A stretch of DNA of 44,073 nt from GH45 sp965370965 (GTDB lineage: Bacteria; Bacteroidota; Bacteroidia; Bacteroidales; SZUA-534). The position numbers and the translations under genes were made by a program. A model generated the notes under the pieces. That model made no database searches, was not told where the DNA came from, and was given only the letters and a program-made list of their open reading frames with translations. This document shows, piece by piece, positions 1 to 7,291 of this stretch. The DNA lies in NCBI GenBank assembly GCA_965370965.1, contig CBDUWQ010000005.1, forward strand, positions 1 through 44,073. Direction: 5' to 3'. The stretch's first letter is position 1. Every line of letters starts with the position of its first letter.

Positions 1-37
1 TTGCCAACATTGCCTTAATTTTTAATTCTCATTAATT

Positions 38-1273
38 TCAATACTGATTTGTAACTGATTTTTTAATTGCAATTTCTTTTTTAATAACATCGGCAAGTAT
101 TTTTATGCCTATAATATTTTGTTTTTCGTTTACAAAAGAAAAGTTTAAACGCATTGTGTTTTGACCTTTGCCATTACAAAAGAATACATTTCCAATAACA
201 ATGGCAACCTTTTCTTTAATGGCTTTATGGAAAATTTCTTCCGAATCTAAATATTCGGGAAGTGTAACAAACAGGAATAGGCCACCTTCAGGTTTAGTCC
301 ATGTAACCTCTTTTGGCATATGATTTCTAAAACCGTCTAACATTAAATCTCTGCGTTTGTGGTAAAGTTCTATGGTTTTGTTTAAATTATTTTCGTAATT
401 ATCAGATTTTAAATATTTAGCAGCAATTTTTTGAACAAATGTAGGAGTACATAAATCTGCTGATTGTTTTGCAATAACTAATTTATCATTTATGTCAGGA
501 TGTGCCAAAACCCATCCAATTCTAAACCCGGGGGCTACAATTTTCGAGAAAGTGCCCAATGTAATTACATGTCCGGTATTATCCAATTGGTACATTAATC
601 GGTGCGATTTTCCTTCAAAACGAATCTCGCGATATGGCGAATCTTCAACAATTAATACATCGTATGTTTGTGCAATTTTAATTATCTCTAAACGACGTGA
701 TTCAGGCATGGTTATTCCTGCCGGATTTTGAAAATCAGGAATAATGTAAATAAATTTAGGCTTTTCACCTTTTTGCTTCAATTCTTCCAATGTTTTCTCA
801 AGCTCAATAGCACTCATTCCGTCTTTATCTAAAGGAATACCTACCATATTTGCACCGTATGATGCAAATGCGCTTATACCACCTAAATATGAAGGCAAAC
901 CACAAATTACCTTATCTCCATCATCAATAAATATTTTTCCTAATAAATCAAGCCCCTGTTGCGATGCAGTAGTAACAATTAAGTTTTCAAGTTTGCAATT
1001 AGCACCTTGTTTTTTATACATTTCAATCAATGCTTCTCTAAGCTCTGTTAAGCCTTCGGTAGAGTCGTATTGTAAAGCTGCGGCACCATCATTTTGCAAA
1101 ATCTGATTAGTAATAGTTTTGATATCATCAATTGGAAATGAATCGGGGGCAGGTAAACCACCGGCAAATGAAATAACATTGGGTTGTTGTGTAAGTTTAA
1201 GAATTTCACGAATAGCAGAGCGCTTGCTGCGCTTAGTCATTTTTGAAAAAATACTATTTAAATCGCTTATCAT
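38..1273 (-). CDS. PLP-dependent aminotransferase, fold type I (2-aminoadipate/branched-chain aminotransferase-like)
   Basis: This cytosolic enzyme should transfer an amino group between an amino acid and 2-oxoglutarate using PLP. The 411 residues cover the whole class I/II family length. Visible landmarks are an N-terminal FAGGLPAPDSFP segment, YDSTEGLTELRE, the cofactor-contacting N183 (FQNPAG), D211 and Y214 (EDSPY), the Schiff-base lysine K244 in GTFSKIVAPGFRIGW, and the carboxylate-binding R375 (MRLNF). This pattern is that of the LysN/MocR-related aminotransferases, which act on aminoadipate, branched-chain or aromatic amino acids; the substrate cannot be fixed from sequence. It lies 160 bp downstream of the 2-oxoacid:ferredoxin oxidoreductase genes on the same strand, so it plausibly supplies their 2-oxo acid. 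The gap holds a strong inverted repeat that could lower its expression relative to the upstream genes. Confidence 0.9.
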   Translation of the reverse strand: MISDLNSIFSKMTKRSKRSAIREILKLTQQPNVISFAGGLPAPDSFPIDDIKTITNQILQNDGAAALQYDSTEGLTELREALIEMYKKQGANCKLENLIVTTASQQGLDLLGKIFIDDGDKVICGLPSYLGGISAFASYGANMVGIPLDKDGMSAIELEKTLEELKQKGEKPKFIYIIPDFQNPAGITMPESRRLEIIKIAQTYDVLIVEDSPYREIRFEGKSHRLMYQLDNTGHVITLGTFSKIVAPGFRIGWVLAHPDINDKLVIAKQSADLCTPTFVQKIAAKYLKSDNYENNLNKTIELYHKRRDLMLDGFRNHMPKEVTWTKPEGGLFLFVTLPEYLDSEEIFHKAIKEKVAIVIGNVFFCNGKGQNTMRLNFSFVNEKQNIIGIKILADVIKKEIAIKKSVTNQY

Positions 1274-1310
1274 AATATTTAGTTTATTTAGTGTCTACAA
1301 AAAAATTCAC

Positions 1311-1433
1311 TCTCTGATAAGAAAACGTCAAGAATGAGGCTTTCGTAGTTTTGAAAATCAGGAGTTTACTATTGTAAATAACTGTTTTCAAAACAAGAGT
1401 CCGCCGTGGCGGATTGGCGTTTTCTTGCAGAGA
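1311..1433. repeat. Nested inverted repeat between oxidoreductase and aminotransferase genes
   Basis: The outer arms 1311-1329 and 1416-1433 pair over about 18 bp with one bulge and one G-T wobble (TCTCTG...AAGAAAACG against CGTTTTCTTGCAGAGA). Inside them, 1348-1357 and 1385-1394 form a perfect 10-bp arm pair (GTTTTGAAAA/TTTTCAAAAC), and 1401-1412 is a small palindrome, CCGCCGTGGCGG. The structure ends exactly at the stop codon of the beta-subunit gene. It may act as an attenuating terminator or an mRNA-stabilising fold within the operon. No ORF is visible in it. Confidence 0.7.
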
Positions 1434-2351
1434 TTATTTAGTCCAGTTTTTTCGCATACGCTCCCATTTCATATCTCTATACTGAATAACTTTTTCTATA
1501 TCATCTTCTGTCATGTGTTTAAATCTACCTTGTTTTGTCAAATACTCATTAACTGATTTAAACTGTTTGGGGTTTTTATTTATTTTATATTCGCCATTTT
1601 CATACTCAGCCAAAAATATTAATCCGCAATCCACTGCCTCTTTTGCAATTTCAATTGATGTATGTGTTGGTGTTCCCCAGCCTGTTGGGCACGATGCATA
1701 AACGTGAATAAAAGTAGCCCCTTTAATATGTTTTGCTTTATTTACCTTGTTAATAAAGTCTTGCAAATATCCAATACTTGCCGTAGCGGCATATTTTATA
1801 TCATGTGCTGCAATAATTTCAAACAGGTTTTTTTTATTTGTTTTTGTTCCGGGTAAATTTCTTCCTGCAGGTGTTGTTGTGGTTTTTGTTCCGTAAGGAG
1901 TCAGTCCACTTTTTTGGATGCCGGTATTCATATACGCCTCATTGTCGTAGCAAATATACAGCACATCATCGTCTCTGTCAATCATACCTGATAGTGCTTG
2001 TAAACCTATATCAGCCGTACCACCGTCACCCGCAAAACAAACTGTTTTAAAATCTTTTTGCCCCAATGCTTTTGCTCCCACTGCTATACCCGATGCCATA
2101 CTGGCAACACCGGGGAATGTTGTAATTATAGAGTTATTTTTAAAAGCCATTTGAGGAAAAATGAATCCTACTGCCGCCATACAACCGGCAGGTAATGCAG
2201 AATATGTTCTTTCGCCTAAAACTTTTAAAGCTAAACGAACAGCAACACTTCCTCCGCAACCCGCACATGCTTTGTGCCCATAAAAGAACTCTTGATCTGT
2301 TATATTTTTAGGAGTTATTCTTGGTATGTCCATTGTTGCTTGATTATTCAT
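1434..2351 (-). CDS. 2-oxoacid:ferredoxin oxidoreductase, beta subunit (TPP-binding)
   Basis: This is the thiamin-pyrophosphate-binding catalytic subunit of a cytosolic enzyme that decarboxylates a 2-oxo acid to acyl-CoA and reduces ferredoxin. The TPP/Mg motif is GDGGTADIG (about residues 108-116) with N137 in YDNEAYMNTG. Four cysteines expected to bind a [4Fe-4S] cluster are C29 and C32 (CAGC), C57 and C221. The 305-residue length is usual for separate beta subunits. Its start overlaps the end of the alpha gene by 8 bp, which implies translational coupling. Beta subunits do not distinguish pyruvate, branched-chain (Vor) and other substrates by simple motifs. The aminotransferase and acid kinase nearby favour amino-acid-derived oxo acids, but this is inference. 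Confidence 0.93.
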   Translation of the reverse strand: MNNQATMDIPRITPKNITDQEFFYGHKACAGCGGSVAVRLALKVLGERTYSALPAGCMAAVGFIFPQMAFKNNSIITTFPGVASMASGIAVGAKALGQKDFKTVCFAGDGGTADIGLQALSGMIDRDDDVLYICYDNEAYMNTGIQKSGLTPYGTKTTTTPAGRNLPGTKTNKKNLFEIIAAHDIKYAATASIGYLQDFINKVNKAKHIKGATFIHVYASCPTGWGTPTHTSIEIAKEAVDCGLIFLAEYENGEYKINKNPKQFKSVNEYLTKQGRFKHMTEDDIEKVIQYRDMKWERMRKNWTK

Positions 2352-3534
2352 TGGTTTCTACTTTTAGGTTAAAAAATTCAACTGTCTTCTGATTGTTTGT
2401 TTTAATTCCTTCAAATAGATCCATGTACATTTTTTCTATTTCAGCTTTGGTAATATCTCTGCCACCCAATCCGCCAATAAAATTCTTCTTAAATATTGAT
2501 GCATTTGATTTAGCTAATGCCGAGTTAACATTTGTAAATACGGTTCCTTCATATCCAAATGATATATCTTTATCAATTACACCTATTGCTTTTATTTTTT
2601 TGCTTAATTCCATTATCTCCTTTTCAGGAAACGGACGCATATAGCGAATTTTTAAAATACCAACTTTTAGTCCTCTATCCCTTAATTGCCAGGCAACTAC
2701 CCTAACCGTTCCTGTTATACTACCTAATGTAACTAAAACAACCTCTGCATCTTCGCACATTATCTCTTCAACCATTCCGTTATAATATCTGCCAAATTTT
2801 TCGCCAAATTCATTGTCGGTTTTTTTAATTACCTCAATAGAATCAAACATAGCCCGGTTTTGCTGATATTTAAACTCGGTATTATCATCGGGTTGAGAAC
2901 TAAAAGCCATATTTTTAGGATTTTCAAAACTCATTTTATTTGGAGTTTCAAACTTGGGCAAAAACTCATCTACCATTTCCTGATTGGGTATATCAACCAT
3001 TTCGTATGTATGTGTGAGAATAAATCCGTCAAGATTTACCATCATAGGAGTTAATACTTTGGCATGTTCGGCAATTTTATATGCTTGAATTGTCATATCT
3101 AATGCTTCTTGAGCATCTTCAACATAAACCTGAATCCAGCCGGAATCCAGTAACGATAAGGAATCACGCTGATCACCGTAAATACTCCAAGGCAATGCTA
3201 CCGACCTGTTGGCATTCATCATTACTATTGGGTAACGTCCACCACTGGCATAGTGCATAGCCTCTGCCATATATAGTAAACCTTGTGATGATGTAGCTGT
3301 AAATGTTCGTGCCCCAACGCTACTGGCTCCCATAGTGGCAGATAGTGCAGAATGTTCCGATTCAACATGCATATATTCTGCATCCATTTCGCCATTTTCA
3401 ACCATCTCTGATAGTCGTTCAACCGTAATGGTTTGTGGTGTAATTGGGTATGCAGCAATAACATGAGGGCGAGCCAAACGTGCACCATGCGCAACGGCTT
3501 CGTCTCCTGAAATAAATATTTTGTCTGTTTTCAT
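2344..3534 (-). CDS. 2-oxoacid:ferredoxin oxidoreductase, alpha subunit
   Basis: This subunit carries the pyrimidine-binding transketolase domain and domain II of the same heterotetramer. It begins with ISGDEAVAHGARLA and has the characteristic YPITPQT loop at residues 29-35, HVESEHSA near residues 56-62 (conserved glutamate for TPP activation), and ATSSQGLLYMAEA. At 396 residues it is a stand-alone alpha subunit, not fused to gamma as in the single-chain pyruvate:ferredoxin oxidoreductases of many bacteria. That is the arrangement first known from archaeal Por/Vor enzymes. It follows the delta gene by 14 bp and overlaps the beta gene by 8 bp. Confidence 0.93.
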   Translation of the reverse strand: MKTDKIFISGDEAVAHGARLARPHVIAAYPITPQTITVERLSEMVENGEMDAEYMHVESEHSALSATMGASSVGARTFTATSSQGLLYMAEAMHYASGGRYPIVMMNANRSVALPWSIYGDQRDSLSLLDSGWIQVYVEDAQEALDMTIQAYKIAEHAKVLTPMMVNLDGFILTHTYEMVDIPNQEMVDEFLPKFETPNKMSFENPKNMAFSSQPDDNTEFKYQQNRAMFDSIEVIKKTDNEFGEKFGRYYNGMVEEIMCEDAEVVLVTLGSITGTVRVVAWQLRDRGLKVGILKIRYMRPFPEKEIMELSKKIKAIGVIDKDISFGYEGTVFTNVNSALAKSNASIFKKNFIGGLGGRDITKAEIEKMYMDLFEGIKTNNQKTVEFFNLKVETNE

Positions 3535-3548
3535 CTTTTTTACTTCTT

Positions 3549-3848
3549 TTATAAATCCTCTTTAATCATTGAAATTGCATCTTTTGGGCATTCGTGTGCA
3601 CAAACACCACATCCTTTACAATAATCGTAATCTATATCAATTTTGCCATCGTTTTTTATAATTGTTCCATCGGGGCAAACCATGTAACATATTAAACAAT
3701 AAACGCATTTATCATGATCAACAATAGGCTTATAGGTTCTCCAACTGGCATTTGTTTCAGCTAAAAATCCGGCTTCATATTGCGGTCCGGTTGGATAATC
3801 ATTTATATGTGTAGGTTTTTTAAAATCTCTTTGTACAGGTCTGCTCAT
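3549..3848 (-). CDS. 2-oxoacid:ferredoxin oxidoreductase, delta subunit (2x[4Fe-4S] ferredoxin-like)
   Basis: This small electron-transfer subunit of 99 residues carries two complete CxxCxxCxxxC motifs: C48, C51, C54, C58 and C77, C80, C83, C87. It should pass electrons from the beta-subunit cluster to external ferredoxin. The first 45 residues are a hydrophilic extension with DYPTGPQYEAG, typical of PorD/VorD proteins. It sits between gamma (10 bp away) and alpha (14 bp away), and the gene order gamma-delta-alpha-beta is the usual one for this class. I chose the ATG at 3848 because it gives this family N-terminus. Confidence 0.93.
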   Translation of the reverse strand: MSRPVQRDFKKPTHINDYPTGPQYEAGFLAETNASWRTYKPIVDHDKCVYCLICYMVCPDGTIIKNDGKIDIDYDYCKGCGVCAHECPKDAISMIKEDL

Positions 3849-3858
3849 AGCTACTTGC

Positions 3859-4413
3859 TTAATTGGTTACTAATTTTGATTTAATGCACTCGTCAAAAAC
3901 ACGTTTTACAATTTCAATATTTTTATCTATTAATGAAGGGTTCATTTCATAACGAATACTATTTAATGCAGCCTCAATACTAACCAACCCTGAAACAGCT
4001 ACTAAAGCTCCATACATTGCAGTATTAGTAATTGGTCTTTTAAGAACTTCCAATGCAATACTTGTTGCATCAATAGCTAATACTTTGTATTTTTTTAAAA
4101 TTTCGTATCTGTCAGGATTTTTGCTGTTAATAATAAAAACTGCATTATCCTTTACACCTTTTATAATTGCCGGATTAATTAATGTTTCATCCATTACCAC
4201 AACAAAATCGCAAGTTATTACTTCGCTTCTGTCATATATCTTCTTGTTATCAATTTTTGTAAAAGCTAATACAGGTGCACCGCGACGCTCCGGTCCGAAT
4301 GATGGAAAAGCCAAAGCATGTTTATCTTGAAACATTCCGGCAGCTATTCCCAATAATCTTGATGCCGTAAAACCGCCCTGCCCTCCTCTACCATGCCATC
4401 TAATTTCTATCAT
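3859..4413 (-). CDS. 2-oxoacid:ferredoxin oxidoreductase, gamma subunit
   Basis: The gamma subunit helps bind CoA and closes the complex. The motif HGRGGQGG lies at residues 7-14, followed by the family landmark SFGPERRGAPVLAF, and the protein is 184 residues, the normal length. I start it at the ATG at 4413 (MIEIRWHGRGGQGG), where family members begin; the frame stays open to an ATG at 4476, but the extra 21 residues (MLYGIFEEN...) look like translated leader. It is the first gene of the operon, divergent from an Lrp-type regulator across about 180 bp, where shared regulation is likely. Confidence 0.9.
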   Translation of the reverse strand: MIEIRWHGRGGQGGFTASRLLGIAAGMFQDKHALAFPSFGPERRGAPVLAFTKIDNKKIYDRSEVITCDFVVVMDETLINPAIIKGVKDNAVFIINSKNPDRYEILKKYKVLAIDATSIALEVLKRPITNTAMYGALVAVSGLVSIEAALNSIRYEMNPSLIDKNIEIVKRVFDECIKSKLVTN

Positions 4414-4457
4414 ATAAATTAATTTTATTTTAGTAATTATATGCTTTATATTTTCTT

Positions 4458-4465
4458 CAAATATA
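4458..4465 (-). promoter_or_regulatory. Candidate -7 box of the oxidoreductase operon promoter
   Basis: Read on the minus strand this is TATATTTG, matching the Bacteroidota -7 consensus TAnnTTTG. It would place the transcript start about 39 bp before the ATG at 4413. I see no good -33 TTTG at the expected distance, so the call rests on one box. Confidence 0.35.
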
Positions 4466-4593
4466 CCATATAACAAACTTTTTATTTGCTAATTATCTTG
4501 TATTTGGTTTATTTTACTTTTATTTATATTTTTATAAGTTTATTTATCTGTTATAGAGTTTTTTTTAACCATTAAAAAGATATATTTTCTGCC

Positions 4594-5052
4594 ATGGTAA
4601 AGCTAGATAGTGTTGATCGTAAAATTTTAAACATGCTTCAAAAGGATGCAAGAATTACCACAAAGGAGCTTGCAAGCAAACTGCATCTTACAAATACACC
4701 TGTGTACGAACGGGTTAAAAAGCTTGAAAAAATAGGGATTATAGAAAAATATATTGCTGTTTTAAATCCTGAGAAATTAGATAAAAACATGACAATATTT
4801 ATAGATGTCAATATAAATAAACACACAAAAGATGTAGTTGAAAACTTTAAAAAAACAGTAATGGCCTTTCCTGAAGTAATGGAGTTTTATAATGTATCGG
4901 GGGAATATGACATCCATTTAAAAATAATGGTAAAAAATATGGAGGAGTTTAAAATATTTATTGAAGAGAAACTTTCTGAGTTTGATTACGTTACTACATT
5001 CCACAGTTCTTTTGCTATTTCATCGGCAACCAAAACAATATTTGATATTTAG
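4594..5052 (+). CDS. Lrp/AsnC family transcriptional regulator
   Basis: The 152-residue protein is full length for the family. An N-terminal winged helix-turn-helix spans about residues 5-60, with LDSVDRKILNMLQKDARIT and a recognition region around TTKELASKLHLTNTPVYERV. The C-terminal RAM/ligand-binding alpha-beta domain, with the glycine-containing SGEYDIHLKIMV segment, runs from about residue 65 to 145. Lrp-type proteins sense amino acids and form octamers or dimers. It is divergent from the 2-oxoacid oxidoreductase operon and convergent with butyrate kinase (24 bp between stop codons). Regulation of this amino-acid degradation module by leucine or a related amino acid is a reasonable inference, not shown by the sequence. 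Confidence 0.92.
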   Translation: MVKLDSVDRKILNMLQKDARITTKELASKLHLTNTPVYERVKKLEKIGIIEKYIAVLNPEKLDKNMTIFIDVNINKHTKDVVENFKKTVMAFPEVMEFYNVSGEYDIHLKIMVKNMEEFKIFIEEKLSEFDYVTTFHSSFAISSATKTIFDI

Positions 5053-5076
5053 CCGATTTAGAATAATTATTTTACA

Positions 5077-6147
5077 TCAATACTCTTTTGGCTGTTCTTT
5101 TCCGTCAATAACACGAAAAACACCTTCGGACAAAGCCTCCATTTCATTTTCGCCTGCGTAAATATGAAATTCTGTTAGACTACCAACATACTCTTTAAGA
5201 TCGGTGTTAAATTTGTCGTTAAAAGCAATTCCACCTGTTATTATTATAGCCTGTGCCTTGCCTTTTGATGCGGCAAAATATGCACCTATCTCCTTTGCTA
5301 TCTGATAAACAAAAGCCTCATAAATTAACTTGGCATTTTTATCGCCCTGTTCAATCATTTTTAATACATCGCGAATATCTTCGGTGCCAAGATACGCCTT
5401 AAGCCCACTTTTTTTTGATAATACTGCTGCCACCTCGTTGTAAGGCATTTCATAGCACATTTTCATTATACCCCTTAAAGGTAAAGCCCCTGCCCTATTT
5501 GGCGAAAATGGACCCATTCCAAGCAAACCATCATTTACATCAACAAACTTGCCTGCCAAAACTAACGAAATTGATATACCGCCCCCAAGGTGGGCAATTA
5601 CATAGTTTGTATCTTTAAAAGGAATGTTTTGTTTTTTAGCAATTTTTCGGGCAGTCATTTTCATATTAAGCGGATGCCCCCTCCCATTGCGCACAATTCC
5701 GGGAACTCCTGAAATTTCGGCCTTTGGCCACATATTACCACATGAAACAGGGTCAACCGTATAACTGTTTTCAAGTCCATATTTAGTTTTTAAACGGTCG
5801 GCTATCATACTACCTAAATTGGAGGCATGGTCGCCATATGTACCCTCTTTGGCATCATTTAAAAAACTATTGCTTATTTTATAAGTACCTCCTGTTAAAG
5901 GTTTAACGATACCACCCCTGCCAACAATTCCTACTACTATATAATCAATATTTTTAAGCAAACTATCGACTTTGACACTTACTATGTCATAACGGTAATC
6001 AATCTGGTGTGTAACCTTGTCAAAGCTATCAAGCTCTGTTTGTGGGTGCTTTATTGACACACTATCTATTTCGCCCAAGCGGTTAAAAATTGCCACTTTT
6101 GTTGATGTTGAACCAGGATTTATTACAATTACAATTTCATTATTCAT
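5077..6147 (-). CDS. buk: Butyrate kinase (branched-chain fatty acid kinase)
   Basis: An ASKHA-fold acid kinase that converts an acyl phosphate and ADP to the free acid and ATP in the cytosol. It has the phosphate-1 motif VINPGSTSTKVA at residues 8-19, the substrate-region signature SCGNMWPKAEISG, RNGRGHPLNMK, the phosphate-2 motif HLGGGISISL, and GLLGMGPFSPNRAGALP. The 356-residue length matches Buk and is shorter than acetate kinase. The gene is alone on its strand, and its usual partner phosphate butyryltransferase (ptb) is not in the window. With the aminotransferase and oxidoreductase next door, isobutyrate, isovalerate or 2-methylbutyrate formation from branched amino acids is the attractive model. 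Confidence 0.93.
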   Translation of the reverse strand: MNNEIVIVINPGSTSTKVAIFNRLGEIDSVSIKHPQTELDSFDKVTHQIDYRYDIVSVKVDSLLKNIDYIVVGIVGRGGIVKPLTGGTYKISNSFLNDAKEGTYGDHASNLGSMIADRLKTKYGLENSYTVDPVSCGNMWPKAEISGVPGIVRNGRGHPLNMKMTARKIAKKQNIPFKDTNYVIAHLGGGISISLVLAGKFVDVNDGLLGMGPFSPNRAGALPLRGIMKMCYEMPYNEVAAVLSKKSGLKAYLGTEDIRDVLKMIEQGDKNAKLIYEAFVYQIAKEIGAYFAASKGKAQAIIITGGIAFNDKFNTDLKEYVGSLTEFHIYAGENEMEALSEGVFRVIDGKEQPKEY

Positions 6148-6182
6148 AATAGCGCCACATTAAATTATTACCTAAAACAGTG

Positions 6183-6216
6183 CAAATATAAACAGTTACA
6201 ATAATAAATATTCAAA
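6183..6216 (-). promoter_or_regulatory. Candidate butyrate kinase promoter
   Basis: On the minus strand a TTTG at 6216-6213 is followed after 22 bp by TATATTTG at 6190-6183. This agrees with the Bacteroidota -33 TTTG / -7 TAnnTTTG pattern at the upper end of its spacing. The leader to the ATG at 6147 would be about 30 nt. Confidence 0.45.
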
Positions 6217-6418
6217 AAAGTCCATATTTTGTTAACACACAATTATGTAATTGTTTTATTTACAAAAAATATTAACAAAAATTCTATTTATATTTACTAA
6301 GTTAAAATATTCAATAAATCAACCTTCCCATCCTTTGCTGCACCACCGCTAAAACTATTGCGACACGCTGTAAAGTACGGAGGGCAATAGATAAAAGGCT
6401 GAAATAATTAATAATAAT

Positions 6419-6967
6419 ATGAACAATAATAATTTTGAACTTGCCACTTTTGGTGGCGGCTGCTTTTGGTGCACTGAAGCTATTTTTGGTAAAGTAAATG
6501 GTGTTATTACCGCAACCACAGGATATTCGGGTGGCGATATGCACAACCCTACTTATGAAGATGTATGCTCGGGAGAAACAGGTCATGCTGAAGTTATACA
6601 GGTTAAATATAATACTAAAGTTATTAGCTATACCGAGCTTTTAGAGATATTTTTTAAAACACATAACCCTACAACTTTAAATAGCCAAGATGCAGATATA
6701 GGCACACACTACCGTTCGGTAATATTTTATCATAATAATAAACAGAAAAAAAGTGCCCAAGATATCATTAGTAATCTTAATAAATTAAATATTTGGGATG
6801 TGCCAATTGTAACCGAGTTAGCAGCTTTTGATAATTTCTTTAGTGCCGGGAAATACCATCAAGAATATTTTGCAAATAATTCAAAACAGATGTATTGCCA
6901 AATTACAATTGTTCCAAAATTGAAAAAGTTTGAAAGCTTGTTTAAAGAAAAATTAAAAAAACAGTAA
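6419..6967 (+). CDS. msrA: Peptide methionine sulfoxide reductase MsrA
   Basis: MsrA reduces the S-epimer of methionine sulfoxide in damaged proteins, using thioredoxin. The catalytic GGCFWC motif lies at residues 13-18 with nucleophile C15. Substrate-binding landmarks GYSGGD, GHAEVIQV, GTHYRSVIF and YHQEYF all follow in the usual order. The length of 182 residues is a stand-alone MsrA with no fused MsrB. There is no signal peptide, so it is cytosolic. It is divergent from buk and followed by a hairpin that may end its transcript. I see no functional link to its neighbours. Confidence 0.96.
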   Translation: MNNNNFELATFGGGCFWCTEAIFGKVNGVITATTGYSGGDMHNPTYEDVCSGETGHAEVIQVKYNTKVISYTELLEIFFKTHNPTTLNSQDADIGTHYRSVIFYHNNKQKKSAQDIISNLNKLNIWDVPIVTELAAFDNFFSAGKYHQEYFANNSKQMYCQITIVPKLKKFESLFKEKLKKQ

Positions 6968-6976
6968 TCTTTCTAA

Positions 6977-7013
6977 CCTGCATAGTGCCTGTTTGATGAC
7001 ATAGGCAGGCAGG
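6977..7013 (+). terminator. Hairpin after msrA, possible terminator
   Basis: CCTGC at 6977-6981 pairs with GCAGG at 7009-7013, and GCCT at 6987-6990 with AGGC at 7003-7006. It starts 10 bp after the msrA stop. There is no clear T-run after it, so intrinsic termination is uncertain. Confidence 0.35.
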
Positions 7014-7235
7014 AGTTAATTATTATACATACATATAATATATTTAAAGGTATTTATGATTTCGCTTTGCTCAATTGAGGTAGTTCATGCCATTGAAAAT
7101 TAACATATTATATTGAAATATTACATTTATTTGAAAAATGCCATCTGATTTACAATGCGCTAATAACTAATGGCTTACTATCAAATAGCGAGATTTATGA
7201 ATTAATCAGGCTACAACTAATTTTTAGAATTTTGA

Positions 7236-7266
7236 TTTGTATAACCAAAAAAAAAAACTAATTTCG
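7236..7266 (+). promoter_or_regulatory. Candidate promoter of the 7TM receptor gene
   Basis: TTTG at 7236-7239, a 19-bp spacer rich in A, then TAATTTCG at 7259-7266, which matches the -7 consensus TAnnTTTG at all but one fixed position. It lies 25 bp before the ATG at 7292. Confidence 0.4.
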
Positions 7267-7291
7267 AACTAAACATGAATAAAGTGTCCCT

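Larger units (their letters stand above)
6968..7291. other. Intergenic region downstream of msrA
   Basis: This 324-bp stretch has no convincing ORF. It starts with a hairpin at 6977-7013, is then strongly AT-rich, and ends in a candidate promoter at 7236-7266. Nothing else is recognisable in it. Confidence 0.6.

Noticed and set aside
4414..4476. N-terminal extension of the gamma subunit starting at 4476
   Set aside because: The added 21 residues do not resemble the family and the candidate -7 box at 4458-4465 lies inside this stretch. The ATG at 4413 gives the standard family start.
6311..6586. Antisense ORF of 91 codons across the msrA start
   Set aside because: It overlaps the clearly coding msrA, is of unlikely composition for a protein, and has no recognisable domain.
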